Shown one piece after another: positions 18,201 through 25,822 of a stretch of DNA of 64,000 nucleotides (its first letter is position 1; every line of letters starts with the position of its first letter). The stretch is from positions 1 to 64,000 of the forward strand of contig NZ_FRCM01000009.1 in NCBI RefSeq assembly GCF_900142915.1, read 5' to 3'. The position numbers were made by a program, and so were the translations under genes. Source of the DNA: Mucilaginibacter sp. OK098. GTDB taxonomy: Bacteria > Bacteroidota > Bacteroidia > Sphingobacteriales > Sphingobacteriaceae. The notes below the pieces were generated by a model that was not told where the DNA came from, searched no databases, and saw only the letters and a list, made by a program, of their open reading frames with translations.

Positions 18201-19169
18201 AATAAACCAGGTAACCGGCGTCGGCTGGTTAATGTTCGTCGTCCCTATTGTGTTAAGGGTTTGAGGGGTCACAGCCTGCAGTATTTTGTATTGCAAAACG
18301 TTTGTGGTTGATCCGTTCAGGTACAGGATCACCGGGTTGGTGCTATTTCTTACCTGAGCTGCTATATAAGTGAAAACAACCCCATTTCCGTTGGCATCTG
18401 TAATGCCGGTCAAATTCCAGCTGTCGGAGTAATTAATGCCGTTTTGATATTGTTTATATTGGGTTGCAAAATAATTGCCTGTTCCTGTGCCCAACTGTGT
18501 GATTTGGGTAACAGATTCGGGGGCTGCAAACACATATTTTATCCCTTTATCGGTTGTTATAGTAAAGGTGGTGATGCTGTTAGCATTATTACCTGTACCG
18601 CCGGCTGTGGTATAGGTGATTACGAAATCCTGGTAGTTAACCGGGTGAAATTTGGCATCGCTCCTGTCATAAACCAATTGGCAGGATAAACCAGGGGCGC
18701 TTACATAAAACATATCCGGCTCGGTATCGTAATTATAGGAAAAATGGCTGTTGATATACGTGATATCTGGTGTTTCGTTAGCGCAGGTGCTCCCATTATT
18801 TAATATACCAAATCCGCTTATAGCATTGGCGGCTGTATTGGAGGTACTCATCCAGCCAGGCATGCTAGCTCCTGAATTATCTTTGTAACAATCATCCGGA
18901 AGACCACGAACCAGCCTGCTGATCTGTCCGCCTGCGTTCAGTTGCCAGCCCATACCCGCAGTGCCTTCCACATCTTTTGGTTTAACGCCAGTTGCCTGGT
19001 AGGTAAGGGATATAGGCACGGATATCTCGCCGCTGTTTATCGTATAAATAGGTATCATTACATTAGCTGTGCCGGTAAGCGGGTTAGCGTTAACTACGCT
19101 TTGTGCATGCGTCCCGTAGCAGCAAAAAATAAAAATTGCGCAAATTAAGGGAATTAGTTTTTTATTCAT
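15255..19169 (-). CDS. Large secreted YD/RHS-like protein with C-terminal PKD-like domain
   Basis: The 1,304-residue protein has a signal peptide (ending GTHAQ) and the same N-terminal domain as 2645-6349: NPLTGTANVMIPIYTI, VPISLTYQATGVKPKDVEGT, AGMGWQLNAGGQISRLVRGL. Near residue 1050, YYTSDKWGRLLFKLDQDKN marks YD-type repeats. Close to the C-terminus (about residues 1110-1190), TTYAWNFGDGTPVV and AHTYSANGDYTITVTATNP form a typical PKD domain. An Ig-like module with YQWQISYDGGATW follows. The RHS gene begins 17 bases after its stop, so the pair is one transcription unit. Export and a structural role beside the RHS protein are likely. No catalytic motif is evident. Confidence 0.8.
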   Translation of the reverse strand: MNKKLIPLICAIFIFCCYGTHAQSVVNANPLTGTANVMIPIYTINSGEISVPISLTYQATGVKPKDVEGTAGMGWQLNAGGQISRLVRGLPDDCYKDNSGASMPGWMSTSNTAANAISGFGILNNGSTCANETPDITYINSHFSYNYDTEPDMFYVSAPGLSCQLVYDRSDAKFHPVNYQDFVITYTTAGGTGNNANSITTFTITTDKGIKYVFAAPESVTQITQLGTGTGNYFATQYKQYQNGINYSDSWNLTGITDANGNGVVFTYIAAQVRNSTNPVILYLNGSTTNVLQYKILQAVTPQTLNTIGTTNINQPTPVTWFIFGWNLPSTLDAGNTGQTVVSSITGMGRGFQFNYNSIGYSVGTVAYHRKFLASFSDPDCSTPVNYQFNYNSPNALPDSASTLLDYWGYYSATATGGNLMPSVYVNPAPSVASYPRYLIKESASPGTGYSYTLSGNNRAADPTNVMTGSLSSITYAQGGSSSITYESNDYFDAPSGTVVKGGGIRVNQIVDKDNITNTSIIRNYSYLNSSGVSSGKPLSLPQFAFTIPYSGTATGQSLWTDGTALSADDLSADDHTIMYTSTKVSQTSAGSTVYNYNIPATAWDVSASPSCSGCTTTEWAPTTSYIARNNCSSTYGPVKNDVYSYPFIPNANYDFERGILQKVTNYNDAGTEVSEENYTYQRSYAPSVITALKYDDNPSGALLVKSYNKYTIYYNTSELTATVAKKVFDSPTLSQAQTSTVSYTYGSTNHKLLTQQSVTNSDNNTVTTRITYTKDYAAAAGANPNVNAIYYLEQQNINIPVETYRQVTNGGGTATTSANLTLYSASTIGAITHYMPSQQLKWVQPDGGVFTPLSISGQTLTKDAGYFPVANYDTYDNTGFPLTVDDANKHIQTTIHDYLTNQVTTAFKNANYNEVAFNDFDSMVAPPVSTFSITGTGAYTPVGSHAGNAAGLYAGTQTVASGTLSKNTAAKNYIFSIWINANLAGTLTLSLSGISTHPVINYPSSGWQYYEVKIPAATLPSSFTVSFTSNQNISIDDILFYPDVAEAATVAYESFTHHKIAETNTNGVSTYYTSDKWGRLLFKLDQDKNIIEKRTYITPSQNTAGLVTPAISYTDLISTTIPKTFIVATTPCITGTTYAWNFGDGTPVVIALDGNTQAHTYSANGDYTITVTATNPAFATVSSSTPVSVRPPLIPSICQSGAPGWNSCNQIPLPAVTCGTNPHDDLNSYYTVTSVINSGFATLSYQWQISYDGGATWTNAGTNTTQFSMEIASPPVAYQVRCIVSAPGQQSGTSNIASFVIHC

Positions 19170-19426
19170 CTGGAATTCAGGGGTAACAGGTATAAAGTTT
19201 GGTTGAAAATCATTTCGCTTTCAAAGCGGAAGGGGTTGTTTTAATCGGGGATTGCTTGGTAGTTTATGTGATGGTTCAAGTGTTAAGTATTTAGAAGTCC
19301 AAGGTAAAAAACAATCGCGACAATTAAAAATTTTTCTAAGTTCATAGAGCGGCAGAAGGTGTCCTTAAACTATTAAACCCACGATAGTTGCTAGTAAAAG
19401 CGTTTTCCTTTTTTTTATATTTCTGG
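19170..19426. promoter_or_regulatory. Spacer between fibre genes and large YD gene, possible promoter region
   Basis: The 257-base AT-rich gap in the right module contrasts with the one-base overlap at the equivalent junction of the left module. A small hairpin, CGCTTTCAAAGCG, lies near 19210. It could hold a separate promoter for the YD-RHS-immunity genes; I found no clear -7 box. Confidence 0.3.
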
Positions 19427-20623
19427 CTATTTAGTTTTTTTATGATTCAGATCATTAAACCCTTTTTTCAGCTCATCGAGTTGCTTTTGCTGTGATTGAT
19501 TTACTTTGTATTGATCCGATAGGTTTGTATTTTGTTTTATCAGTTGTTTATTTAGTTCTGCCACTTGCTTATTCTGCTGAATCAAATACAGCGTAAGTTC
19601 CTCCACCTTTTGCACCAGTACCTTGTTCATCTCGCCCAGGTTAAGGCCGTTCTTTTCTACTTCTGCCGCTGATGGCATATCGGGTAAATGGTGATTTTGT
19701 GCGATATAGGCTTTTACTTCGGTTAAAGAAGGCAAACGGTACGTTGGGGTGAATACATAGTCCGGGAAAATATTCGCATCAACCACCACTGATTTGGAGT
19801 GAATAGTTCCATTTACTGTGAGTAGTTGATCAGGGGCTGATGTACCAATGCCTACGTTGCCATTTGCAAGAATACGCATACGCAAGTTTGTATCGTCCGT
19901 AGGAGTAACAGCACCCATAATAAAATCCATATTGTAAGCCTGGGCCTGTAAAGTAAGGCTTGCGCTCCCAGAAACTATAAGCCCCTGTCTTGTATTGGAA
20001 GAGGCTACCCGTTGCCCAACATAGCCACCAAAAGCTGCTAGTCCGCTGCTTTGAATAATTGCAATTGTCTGATCAATTGAATTGTTAGCTGATGTAGTGG
20101 CGACAGCAAGCTTAGATGCCGGGCTTGTTGTTCCAATACCAACATTACCACTATTATCAATAACCATCCTTTGAATATCATTTGATAAAAAATTGAGTAT
20201 TCCTTTTGCCTGCAAATTAATATTGCCACCACCGCTGGTACCATATGACCGTACCAGCATGTTTCCGGGCCGGTTGCCGGTTGTCCATCCAATTTCAGGA
20301 ACATTTGTACCATCGCTGGTAATATGAAACTCAGACATGGGTGTCCATCCTCCGTAAGGAGTAGCATTTTCCATTACTACATAAGGGGCATTTGTAGTAC
20401 TACCGCTTCCGCCTGTGTGAATGGTTGCAGGGGTAAATGCAGAAATATTCATTGGCGCACCAACATTTATTAATCCCTGTACATCAAGCTTTGATGCAGG
20501 TGTTGTTGTTCCAATGCCAACTGAATTGGTTGTTGTAATAATGCCGGTTCCTTGAGTCCATTGTGCTTTACAGGTTATTGTAAATGCTAAAAATGCGATG
20601 GTTGTGATTAAACGGGTTTTCAT
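19427..20623 (-). CDS. Secreted fibre-like protein, long variant
   Basis: The 398-residue member of the fibre family has a signal peptide ending TCKAQ, three VGIGTTTP/VGIGTTSP/VGIGTSAP motifs, and the conserved C-terminal block from TVNGTIHSKSVVVDANIFPD to a long Gln/Lys/Asn-rich coiled coil (VEELTLYLIQQNKQVAELNK onward). Its first half is nearly the same as the centre of the protein at 6349-7194 (ENATPYGGWTPMSEFHITSD is identical). A second, unrelated block is inserted between the second and third motifs. It is the last of three fibre genes in tandem, 10 bases downstream of the next. It is probably a trimeric exported fibre; the function is not established. Confidence 0.75.
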   Translation of the reverse strand: MKTRLITTIAFLAFTITCKAQWTQGTGIITTTNSVGIGTTTPASKLDVQGLINVGAPMNISAFTPATIHTGGSGSTTNAPYVVMENATPYGGWTPMSEFHITSDGTNVPEIGWTTGNRPGNMLVRSYGTSGGGNINLQAKGILNFLSNDIQRMVIDNSGNVGIGTTSPASKLAVATTSANNSIDQTIAIIQSSGLAAFGGYVGQRVASSNTRQGLIVSGSASLTLQAQAYNMDFIMGAVTPTDDTNLRMRILANGNVGIGTSAPDQLLTVNGTIHSKSVVVDANIFPDYVFTPTYRLPSLTEVKAYIAQNHHLPDMPSAAEVEKNGLNLGEMNKVLVQKVEELTLYLIQQNKQVAELNKQLIKQNTNLSDQYKVNQSQQKQLDELKKGFNDLNHKKTK

Positions 20624-20633
20624 GCTATGTTTT

Positions 20634-21419
20634 TTAGTTATTATGATTCGAGTTATTACGACTTTTTTTCAGGTCACCAATTTGCTTTTGCTGATCTATT
20701 AATTGTTTACTCTGTTCTGCTAACTGTTTGTTTTGCTCTATCAAATACAGCGTAAGCTCCTCCACCTTTTGCACCAGCACCCTGTTCATTTCACCCAGGT
20801 TAAGGCCGTTTTTTTCAACTTCTGCGGCTGATGGTACATCGGGTAAATGGTGGTTTTGATCGATATAGGTTTTTACTTCGGTTAAAGAAGGCAGGGCATA
20901 GTCCTTATTGAATACATAGTCCGGGAAAATATTCGCATCAACTACTACCGATTTGGAGTGAATGGTTCCATTTACAGTTAGTAGTTGATCGGGATTGACA
21001 GTGCCTATGCCTACGTTGCCGTTTAATGTGTTTATAAACATTCGTGGGGTACCGCTGTTGCTGTTGAACTGGAAACCATAATCGCCGGGATAATCGCGCG
21101 GAGCGGTAAAAATCATCCCCCCGGTGCCGTTATAAAATGATGATGTTATGGAGCCATCGTAGGTAGTGCCTGAGTACGGAGTACGAAAAACTATACCTGA
21201 TTGTGCTCCGGCACCTAAAGTAGACACGAGTACCAGCTGATCAAGTCCGGTTGTAGACGTATTACTAATAGTGAGTTTTGCCGCAAGGGACGATGTTCCA
21301 ATACCCACGTTATTACTAATTGTTGTGGGATAAAGATTGTTACCTAAAAGTGTCCATTGTGCCTTACAGGTTATTGTAAATGCTAAAAATGCGACGGTTG
21401 TTATTAAAAAAGTTTTCAT
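20634..21419 (-). CDS. Secreted fibre-like protein
   Basis: The 261-residue protein has the family signal peptide (MKTFLITTVAFLAFTITCKAQ), an NNVGIGTSSLAAKLTISN motif, a variable centre (SGIVFRTPYSGTTYDGS), a second NVGIGTVNPDQLLTVNG motif, and the conserved VVVDANIFPDYVFNKDYALP segment with a coiled-coil tail. The C-terminal 100 residues are nearly identical to those of the neighbouring fibre proteins, whereas the centre is not. It lies 20 bases downstream of 21440-22438 and 10 bases upstream of 19427-20623, so the three genes form one operon. Confidence 0.75.
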   Translation of the reverse strand: MKTFLITTVAFLAFTITCKAQWTLLGNNLYPTTISNNVGIGTSSLAAKLTISNTSTTGLDQLVLVSTLGAGAQSGIVFRTPYSGTTYDGSITSSFYNGTGGMIFTAPRDYPGDYGFQFNSNSGTPRMFINTLNGNVGIGTVNPDQLLTVNGTIHSKSVVVDANIFPDYVFNKDYALPSLTEVKTYIDQNHHLPDVPSAAEVEKNGLNLGEMNRVLVQKVEELTLYLIEQNKQLAEQSKQLIDQQKQIGDLKKSRNNSNHNN

Positions 21420-21439
21420 TTTATGAAGCTTTTGCGTTG

Positions 21440-22438
21440 TTAATTGTGTTTTTTATGATTCAGTTTATCAAGACTTTTCTTCATCTCATCAATTTGTTTT
21501 TGTTGTGATTGATTTGTTTTCTGCTGATCTGCCAAATGCTTGTTCTGTTCAATCAAATACAAAGTCAACTCCTCCACCTTTTGCACTAAAACTTTGTTCA
21601 TTTCACCCAGGTTAAGTCCGTTCTTTTCAACTTCTGCGGCTGATGGTACATCGGGTAAATGATGGTTTTGATCGATGTAGGTTTTTACTTCGGTTAAAGA
21701 AGGCAGGGCATAGTCCTTATTGAATACATAGTCTGGAAAAATATTCGCATCAACCACTACTGATTTGGAGTGAATAGTTCCGTTTACAGTGAGTTTTTGA
21801 TCGGGGGTGGTTGTCCCGATGCCAACATTTCCCGCTAAATTCAGGTATAAACCCGTGGTGTAGCTTAACGAAGCGTAACTTGTTGTAGCCGGTGCATATT
21901 GTATTTGCAAGCCAGAGGCTCCATGGTCTACATCAATTAAAAATTTTATGCCATAGGACGAAGGGGGGCCGTTGTGGTTCACAAATTCTAACGCTGAATT
22001 ACCATTACCAATTTGCCCCAAACGAACTTGTTCAAAATTATAGGTCCCCGGAATTACTATTTGATTGGACGATGCCCCGCTTAAAAAATCTCCAATTTGA
22101 AGTGCAGCAGATGGACTAGTTGTACCAATCCCCACATTGCCGCCAGGTTTAATAAAAAGGCGCCCATTTGCCACACCCACTTCACCAATATTTAAACCAT
22201 AAGCAAATGCGGCGTCATTTCCGATATTCCACGCCGCAAGTGACCCCGCATCTGTATTTGCAAGTCTAAGTTGGGGGGTATTGCCTGTTCCTGCAATTAC
22301 AAGTTTTTCAGCAGGACTTGTTGTTCCAATGCCAACTGAGTTGCTGGTTGTGATAACGCCGGTTCCTGGAGTCCACTGTGCGCTACAAGTTATTGAAAAT
22401 GCTAAAAAAACAATGGTTGTGATTAAAAAAGTTTTCAT
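21440..22438 (-). CDS. Secreted fibre-like protein, first gene of the right module
   Basis: The 332-residue protein starts at the ATG at 22438, where the family signal peptide begins (MKTFLITTIVFLAFSITCSAQ). A longer frame from 22507 would put 23 residues in front of that signal and is unlikely. It has three or four VGIGTT motifs, a variable centre with FVNHNGPPSSYGIKFLIDVD, and the conserved VVVDANIFPDYVFNKDYALP block, ending in a coiled coil (VEELTLYLIEQNKHLADQQK). As the first gene of the array, its promoter should lie in 22439-22900. Fibre-like exported protein by architecture. Confidence 0.75.
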   Translation of the reverse strand: MKTFLITTIVFLAFSITCSAQWTPGTGVITTSNSVGIGTTSPAEKLVIAGTGNTPQLRLANTDAGSLAAWNIGNDAAFAYGLNIGEVGVANGRLFIKPGGNVGIGTTSPSAALQIGDFLSGASSNQIVIPGTYNFEQVRLGQIGNGNSALEFVNHNGPPSSYGIKFLIDVDHGASGLQIQYAPATTSYASLSYTTGLYLNLAGNVGIGTTTPDQKLTVNGTIHSKSVVVDANIFPDYVFNKDYALPSLTEVKTYIDQNHHLPDVPSAAEVEKNGLNLGEMNKVLVQKVEELTLYLIEQNKHLADQQKTNQSQQKQIDEMKKSLDKLNHKKHN

Positions 22439-22934
22439 GTAATGATTTTTTGAGTCTATAATATGGGTGCCTATGATGTGTTTTTGAAATAGCGGGTTAA
22501 CCTCCATTGCTTCTCTTAAGCAGGAATAAATAACTTTTTGGATAGCTGTAAAAGCTAGTAAATGCCGGTATTGGCACTAAGTGTGTGTTTTCATTGTGAA
22601 AGGGTTAGTCATGAGCATCTTTATGCCCACGAAATTTTTGGAGTAAGGTAAAAAGATTTGTTTAATTATAAGTTACAACCAAAAACTTTTGTCCCTTTTG
22701 TGTAAGGCTAAGGCCATGTGACATGCACTACAAATATCGATAGCGGAAATAGAGAATGTGCTGACAGTGTTTTGTCAGCATTTGGCTTTACTTGAAAATA
22801 AGTGTTACGTCCCTTTATGCGATCAATAATTTATTAAATATAAGACCACCCAAACATTCCATTTTGCGTGTTTAAACACCTATTATTTATCTCCAATTTA
22901 ATTATGTGTATTTTTGCAAAAAATTGGATGCCAA
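22439..22934. other. Divergent intergenic region between the right RHS module and the oxidoreductase
   Basis: No gene is evident in these 496 AT-rich bases. They must carry the promoter of the fibre operon on the minus strand and that of the oxidoreductase on the plus strand. A hairpin GCTGACA/TGTCAGC lies at 22760-22779. The plus-strand -7 candidate is at 22909-22916. Confidence 0.5.
22909..22916 (+). promoter_or_regulatory. Bacteroidota -7 box TATTTTTG
   Basis: It matches TAnnTTTG and ends 18 bases before the ATG at 22935. It supports that start, because the longer frame's TTG start would lie inside the promoter. No clear -33 TTG was seen. Confidence 0.45.
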
Positions 22935-23591
22935 ATGGCTAAAAAGGCAATTATTGTGGGAGCAAGCGGATTAACGGGAAGTTGCCTGTTAGATATTTTA
23001 CTGCATCAACCCGCCTATGATGAAGTATTGGTGCTGGTGCGGAAAGATTTGCCTGTAAAACACAGTAAGTTAACACAGATGGTTGTTGATTTTGATAAAT
23101 TGGATGACTATACAGCTAAAATTACTGGTGACGTGCTTTTTTGCTGCTTAGGGTCGACAAAGAAAAAGACGCCGGATCTGAAGGATTACCGACAGGTGGA
23201 TCATGATTATCCTTTTCACCTGGCACAAATTGCGTTGAATAACGGGATTCATCAGTATCATTTGGTGTCAGCTATTGGTGCGAATATAAAGGCGTCAAAC
23301 TTTTACTCAAAAATGAAGGGTGAAACAGAAAATGATATAATTAAAGTTGGGTTGCCTTCTCTGCATATTTATCAGCCATCTTTCTTAGCCGGGGATAGGA
23401 AAGAAGACCGGCCTTTGGAAAAGTTCTCCGCCGGGTTAATGAATATCATAGATCCACTACTTATAGGCAAGCTTAAAAAATACAAAAGTATTAACGCAAC
23501 AACAGTTGCCAGCGCCATGTATAAACAATCATTACAAAACAAACCGGGAGTACACATCTACTCCTCTGATAAAATAAAAGAACTATCGTGA
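22935..23591 (+). CDS. NAD(P)-binding oxidoreductase (atypical SDR, NmrA/HTATIP2-like)
   Basis: The 218-residue protein has a Rossmann nucleotide-binding motif at the N-terminus (AIIVGASGLTGSCLL, residues 4-18) and an atypical-SDR fold resembling HTATIP2 and YhxX-type proteins. LFCCLGSTKKKTPDLKDYRQ and HLVSAIGANIKASNFYSKMK are typical conserved segments, the latter with the usual Tyr-x3-Lys-like YSKMKGE. The substrate is unknown. ATG at 22935 is preferred over an upstream TTG at 22914 that overlaps the -7 box. The stop overlaps the GTG start of the ABC-F gene, so both are probably co-translated. Confidence 0.8.
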   Translation: MAKKAIIVGASGLTGSCLLDILLHQPAYDEVLVLVRKDLPVKHSKLTQMVVDFDKLDDYTAKITGDVLFCCLGSTKKKTPDLKDYRQVDHDYPFHLAQIALNNGIHQYHLVSAIGANIKASNFYSKMKGETENDIIKVGLPSLHIYQPSFLAGDRKEDRPLEKFSAGLMNIIDPLLIGKLKKYKSINATTVASAMYKQSLQNKPGVHIYSSDKIKELS

Positions 23592-25453
23592 GTAATTACA
23601 TCTCTGCCGAAAATCTCGGCCATTCTTTTCATGATCACTGGCTTTTCAGAAACGTAGCCATTGGTATTAACCGTGGCAGGCGGGTTGCACTTGTAGGCAT
23701 AAATGGTGCAGGTAAGTCAACCCTGTTAAAATTACTTGCGGGTAGTTTAAAACCCACCGAAGGCAAAGTTGCCCAAATGCGCGATCTCAATATGGGTTAT
23801 TTAGAACAAGACCCGGGCTTTAAAGATGCGGTTACCATAAGCGATTATATTTTCCATGCCGATGACATACAGCAGCAACTGATCCGCAAATACGAAGAGT
23901 TGCTGGAAAATGACCCCGAAAACTCCAAAGCCATTGAAAACGTAATGGAGGAAATGAGCAATGTGGATGCCTGGGAGTATGAATATAAAATAAAGACCAT
24001 TTTGGGTCGATTGGATATTCATCATTTAAATCAAAAGATAAATACCTTGTCCGGCGGACAGAAAAAGCGTTTAGCCCTTGCCAAGCTGCTAATAGAAGAT
24101 CCGGACATTTATATTTTAGATGAGCCAACCAACCACCTGGATATTGACACCATTGAGTGGCTGGAGAAATTATTGACCGATGGCTCAAAAACCATCCTGA
24201 TGGTTACGCACGACAGGTATTTCCTGGATAATGTATGTAATGAGATATTGGAGATTGATAAAGGCAAGATCATCCCCTACGTTGGTAATTATGGTTATTA
24301 CCTGGAGAAAAAAGCGGAACGCGAAAGTGCTGACGAGGCCTCTTTTCAAAAAAACAGCAATTTACTACGCAAGGAACTGGAATGGATGCGCAGGCAGCCA
24401 CAAGCCAGGGGCACTAAATCAAAAGCCAGGATAGATGCTTTTTATGATCTGGAAGAAAAAACCAAAAACGGTGGCGCCAAGCAAAAGGTCGAGCTAAGTG
24501 TTAAAACTGCCCGCCAGGGGAATAAAATTATGGAGATGAACCATCTCTACAAGTCATTCAGGGATCAAACGTTCATTAATAACTTTAGCTATATATTTAA
24601 AAAAGGAGACAGGATTGGTCTTGCCGGAAAGAACGGGAGTGGAAAATCTACCCTGCTTAATTTAATTACAGGCGGATTACAGCCCGATAAGGGAACAATT
24701 GATAAGGGGGAAACTACGGTTATCGGTTATTTCCACCAGTCGGGTATAGTATTTAAGGACGATGAACGGGTTATTGATATAGTAAAGAACGTAGCTGAGT
24801 TTATAACCATGGCCGATGGCAAGTTGATCTCTGCTTCTGCCCTACTGACTTTATTCCTGTTTCCACCGGCTAAACAGTATGGATTTATCTCTAAACTAAG
24901 TGGTGGCGAAAAGAAACGGCTCCAGTTAATGAACATTTTGATGAAGAACCCAAATTTCTTAATCCTGGATGAGCCAACAAACGACCTCGATATTGATACC
25001 TTGAATGTGCTTGAAGAATTTCTAACCAATTATTCAGGTGTTTTAATGATGGTCTCGCACGATAGGTATTTGCTGGACAAGCTAACTGATCAGCTTTTTA
25101 TAATGGAAGAAGGCGGGCATGTGAAAATCTATAATGGAAATTACTCTGCATACCGGGTTGAATTAGAAGAAAACAAACAACAAAGTAAGCGTAATCCGGT
25201 TGTTGAAACAGTAAAAACAACTGAAACTAAAAAGAATAAACTGAGTTTTAAGGAACAAAAAGAGCTTGATACATTAGAAGGCGAGATTGCAGCAATTGAA
25301 AAACAAATAGAAGAAAAGAATAATACGCTTAATGTAGTGGGTATTGAAGTAGCAAGGTTAAATGAAATACTACAGCAAATAACTGATTTAAACAGTAAAC
25401 TTGACGAAAAGAGTTTCCGTTGGATAGCTTTGACTGAACTAAAAGAAGCCTAA
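23588..25453 (+). CDS. ABC-F family ATPase (Uup-like)
   Basis: The 621-residue protein has two ABC ATPase domains on one chain and no membrane segments, as in ribosome-associated ABC-F proteins. Domain 1 has GINGAGKS (37-44), LSGGQ (154-158) and DEPTNHLD (178-185). Domain 2 has GKNGSGKS (347-354), LSGGE (437-441) and DEPTNDLD (461-468). A charged interdomain linker is present, and the C-terminal 80 residues form a Lys/Glu-rich coiled coil, as in Uup. It starts with GTG at 23588 overlapping the previous stop (GTGA). ABC-F identity is firm. The Uup-like subtype rests on the C-terminal coiled coil, and a role in relieving stalled or mis-set ribosomes is the general family function. Confidence 0.92.
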   Translation: MSNYISAENLGHSFHDHWLFRNVAIGINRGRRVALVGINGAGKSTLLKLLAGSLKPTEGKVAQMRDLNMGYLEQDPGFKDAVTISDYIFHADDIQQQLIRKYEELLENDPENSKAIENVMEEMSNVDAWEYEYKIKTILGRLDIHHLNQKINTLSGGQKKRLALAKLLIEDPDIYILDEPTNHLDIDTIEWLEKLLTDGSKTILMVTHDRYFLDNVCNEILEIDKGKIIPYVGNYGYYLEKKAERESADEASFQKNSNLLRKELEWMRRQPQARGTKSKARIDAFYDLEEKTKNGGAKQKVELSVKTARQGNKIMEMNHLYKSFRDQTFINNFSYIFKKGDRIGLAGKNGSGKSTLLNLITGGLQPDKGTIDKGETTVIGYFHQSGIVFKDDERVIDIVKNVAEFITMADGKLISASALLTLFLFPPAKQYGFISKLSGGEKKRLQLMNILMKNPNFLILDEPTNDLDIDTLNVLEEFLTNYSGVLMMVSHDRYLLDKLTDQLFIMEEGGHVKIYNGNYSAYRVELEENKQQSKRNPVVETVKTTETKKNKLSFKEQKELDTLEGEIAAIEKQIEEKNNTLNVVGIEVARLNEILQQITDLNSKLDEKSFRWIALTELKEA

Positions 25454-25708
25454 ATGAAGACATCAGACATATTAGCATCAATAGGTGTAATTATTTTATT
25501 GATTGCCTTTTTACTAAATTTATATAAAAAACTACCTGCACAAAGCAAAATATATGGGCTTATGAACTTTATTGGTGCTGGCGTTTGTTGTTTTTCATCA
25601 TATTTAATAAGGTTTTATCCCTTTGTTGTTTTAGAAGGGGTTTGGGGATTTGTTGCTTTACTATCATTATTTAATGTTCCACGTGGAACATCGGAAAGCA
25701 ATAAGTAA
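25454..25708 (+). CDS. Small membrane protein of the CBU_0592 type
   Basis: The 84-residue protein begins directly after the ABC-F stop codon. It has hydrophobic segments at about residues 6-23 (ILASIGVIILLIAFLLNL), 35-52 and 56-74. The pattern IGVIILLIAFLLN, LMNFIGAGVC and LEGVWGFVALLSL matches the small CBU_0592-like membrane family as I know it. The function is unknown. Its last codons (NVPRGT) are encoded by a perfect parS site, so its C-terminus is shaped by that DNA element. Confidence 0.65.
   Translation: MKTSDILASIGVIILLIAFLLNLYKKLPAQSKIYGLMNFIGAGVCCFSSYLIRFYPFVVLEGVWGFVALLSLFNVPRGTSESNK
25675..25690. promoter_or_regulatory. parS site 1 (perfect 16-base palindrome)
   Basis: TGTTCCACGTGGAACA is the known ParB-binding centromere sequence of many bacterial chromosomes. 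It lies inside the 3' end of the small membrane protein gene. Confidence 0.9.
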
Positions 25709-25758
25709 TTTTGTGGAATAGGGCCATGTTATATTCCCTGTCAATAACCAACAAATTA

Positions 25759-25774
25759 TGTTCCACGTGGATCA
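25759..25774. promoter_or_regulatory. parS site 2 (one mismatch)
   Basis: TGTTCCACGTGGATCA differs from the perfect palindrome by one base in the right arm. It lies 68 bases after site 1. Confidence 0.75.
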
Positions 25775-25795
25775 TAATAAAAACAAACAACATAT

Positions 25796-25811
25796 TGTTC
25801 CACGTGGAACA
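25796..25811. promoter_or_regulatory. parS site 3 (perfect), just before mnmG
   Basis: A second perfect copy of TGTTCCACGTGGAACA ends 11 bases before the mnmG start. ParB bound here could also affect mnmG transcription. Confidence 0.9.
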
Positions 25812-25822
25812 TCCAAGTTAAA

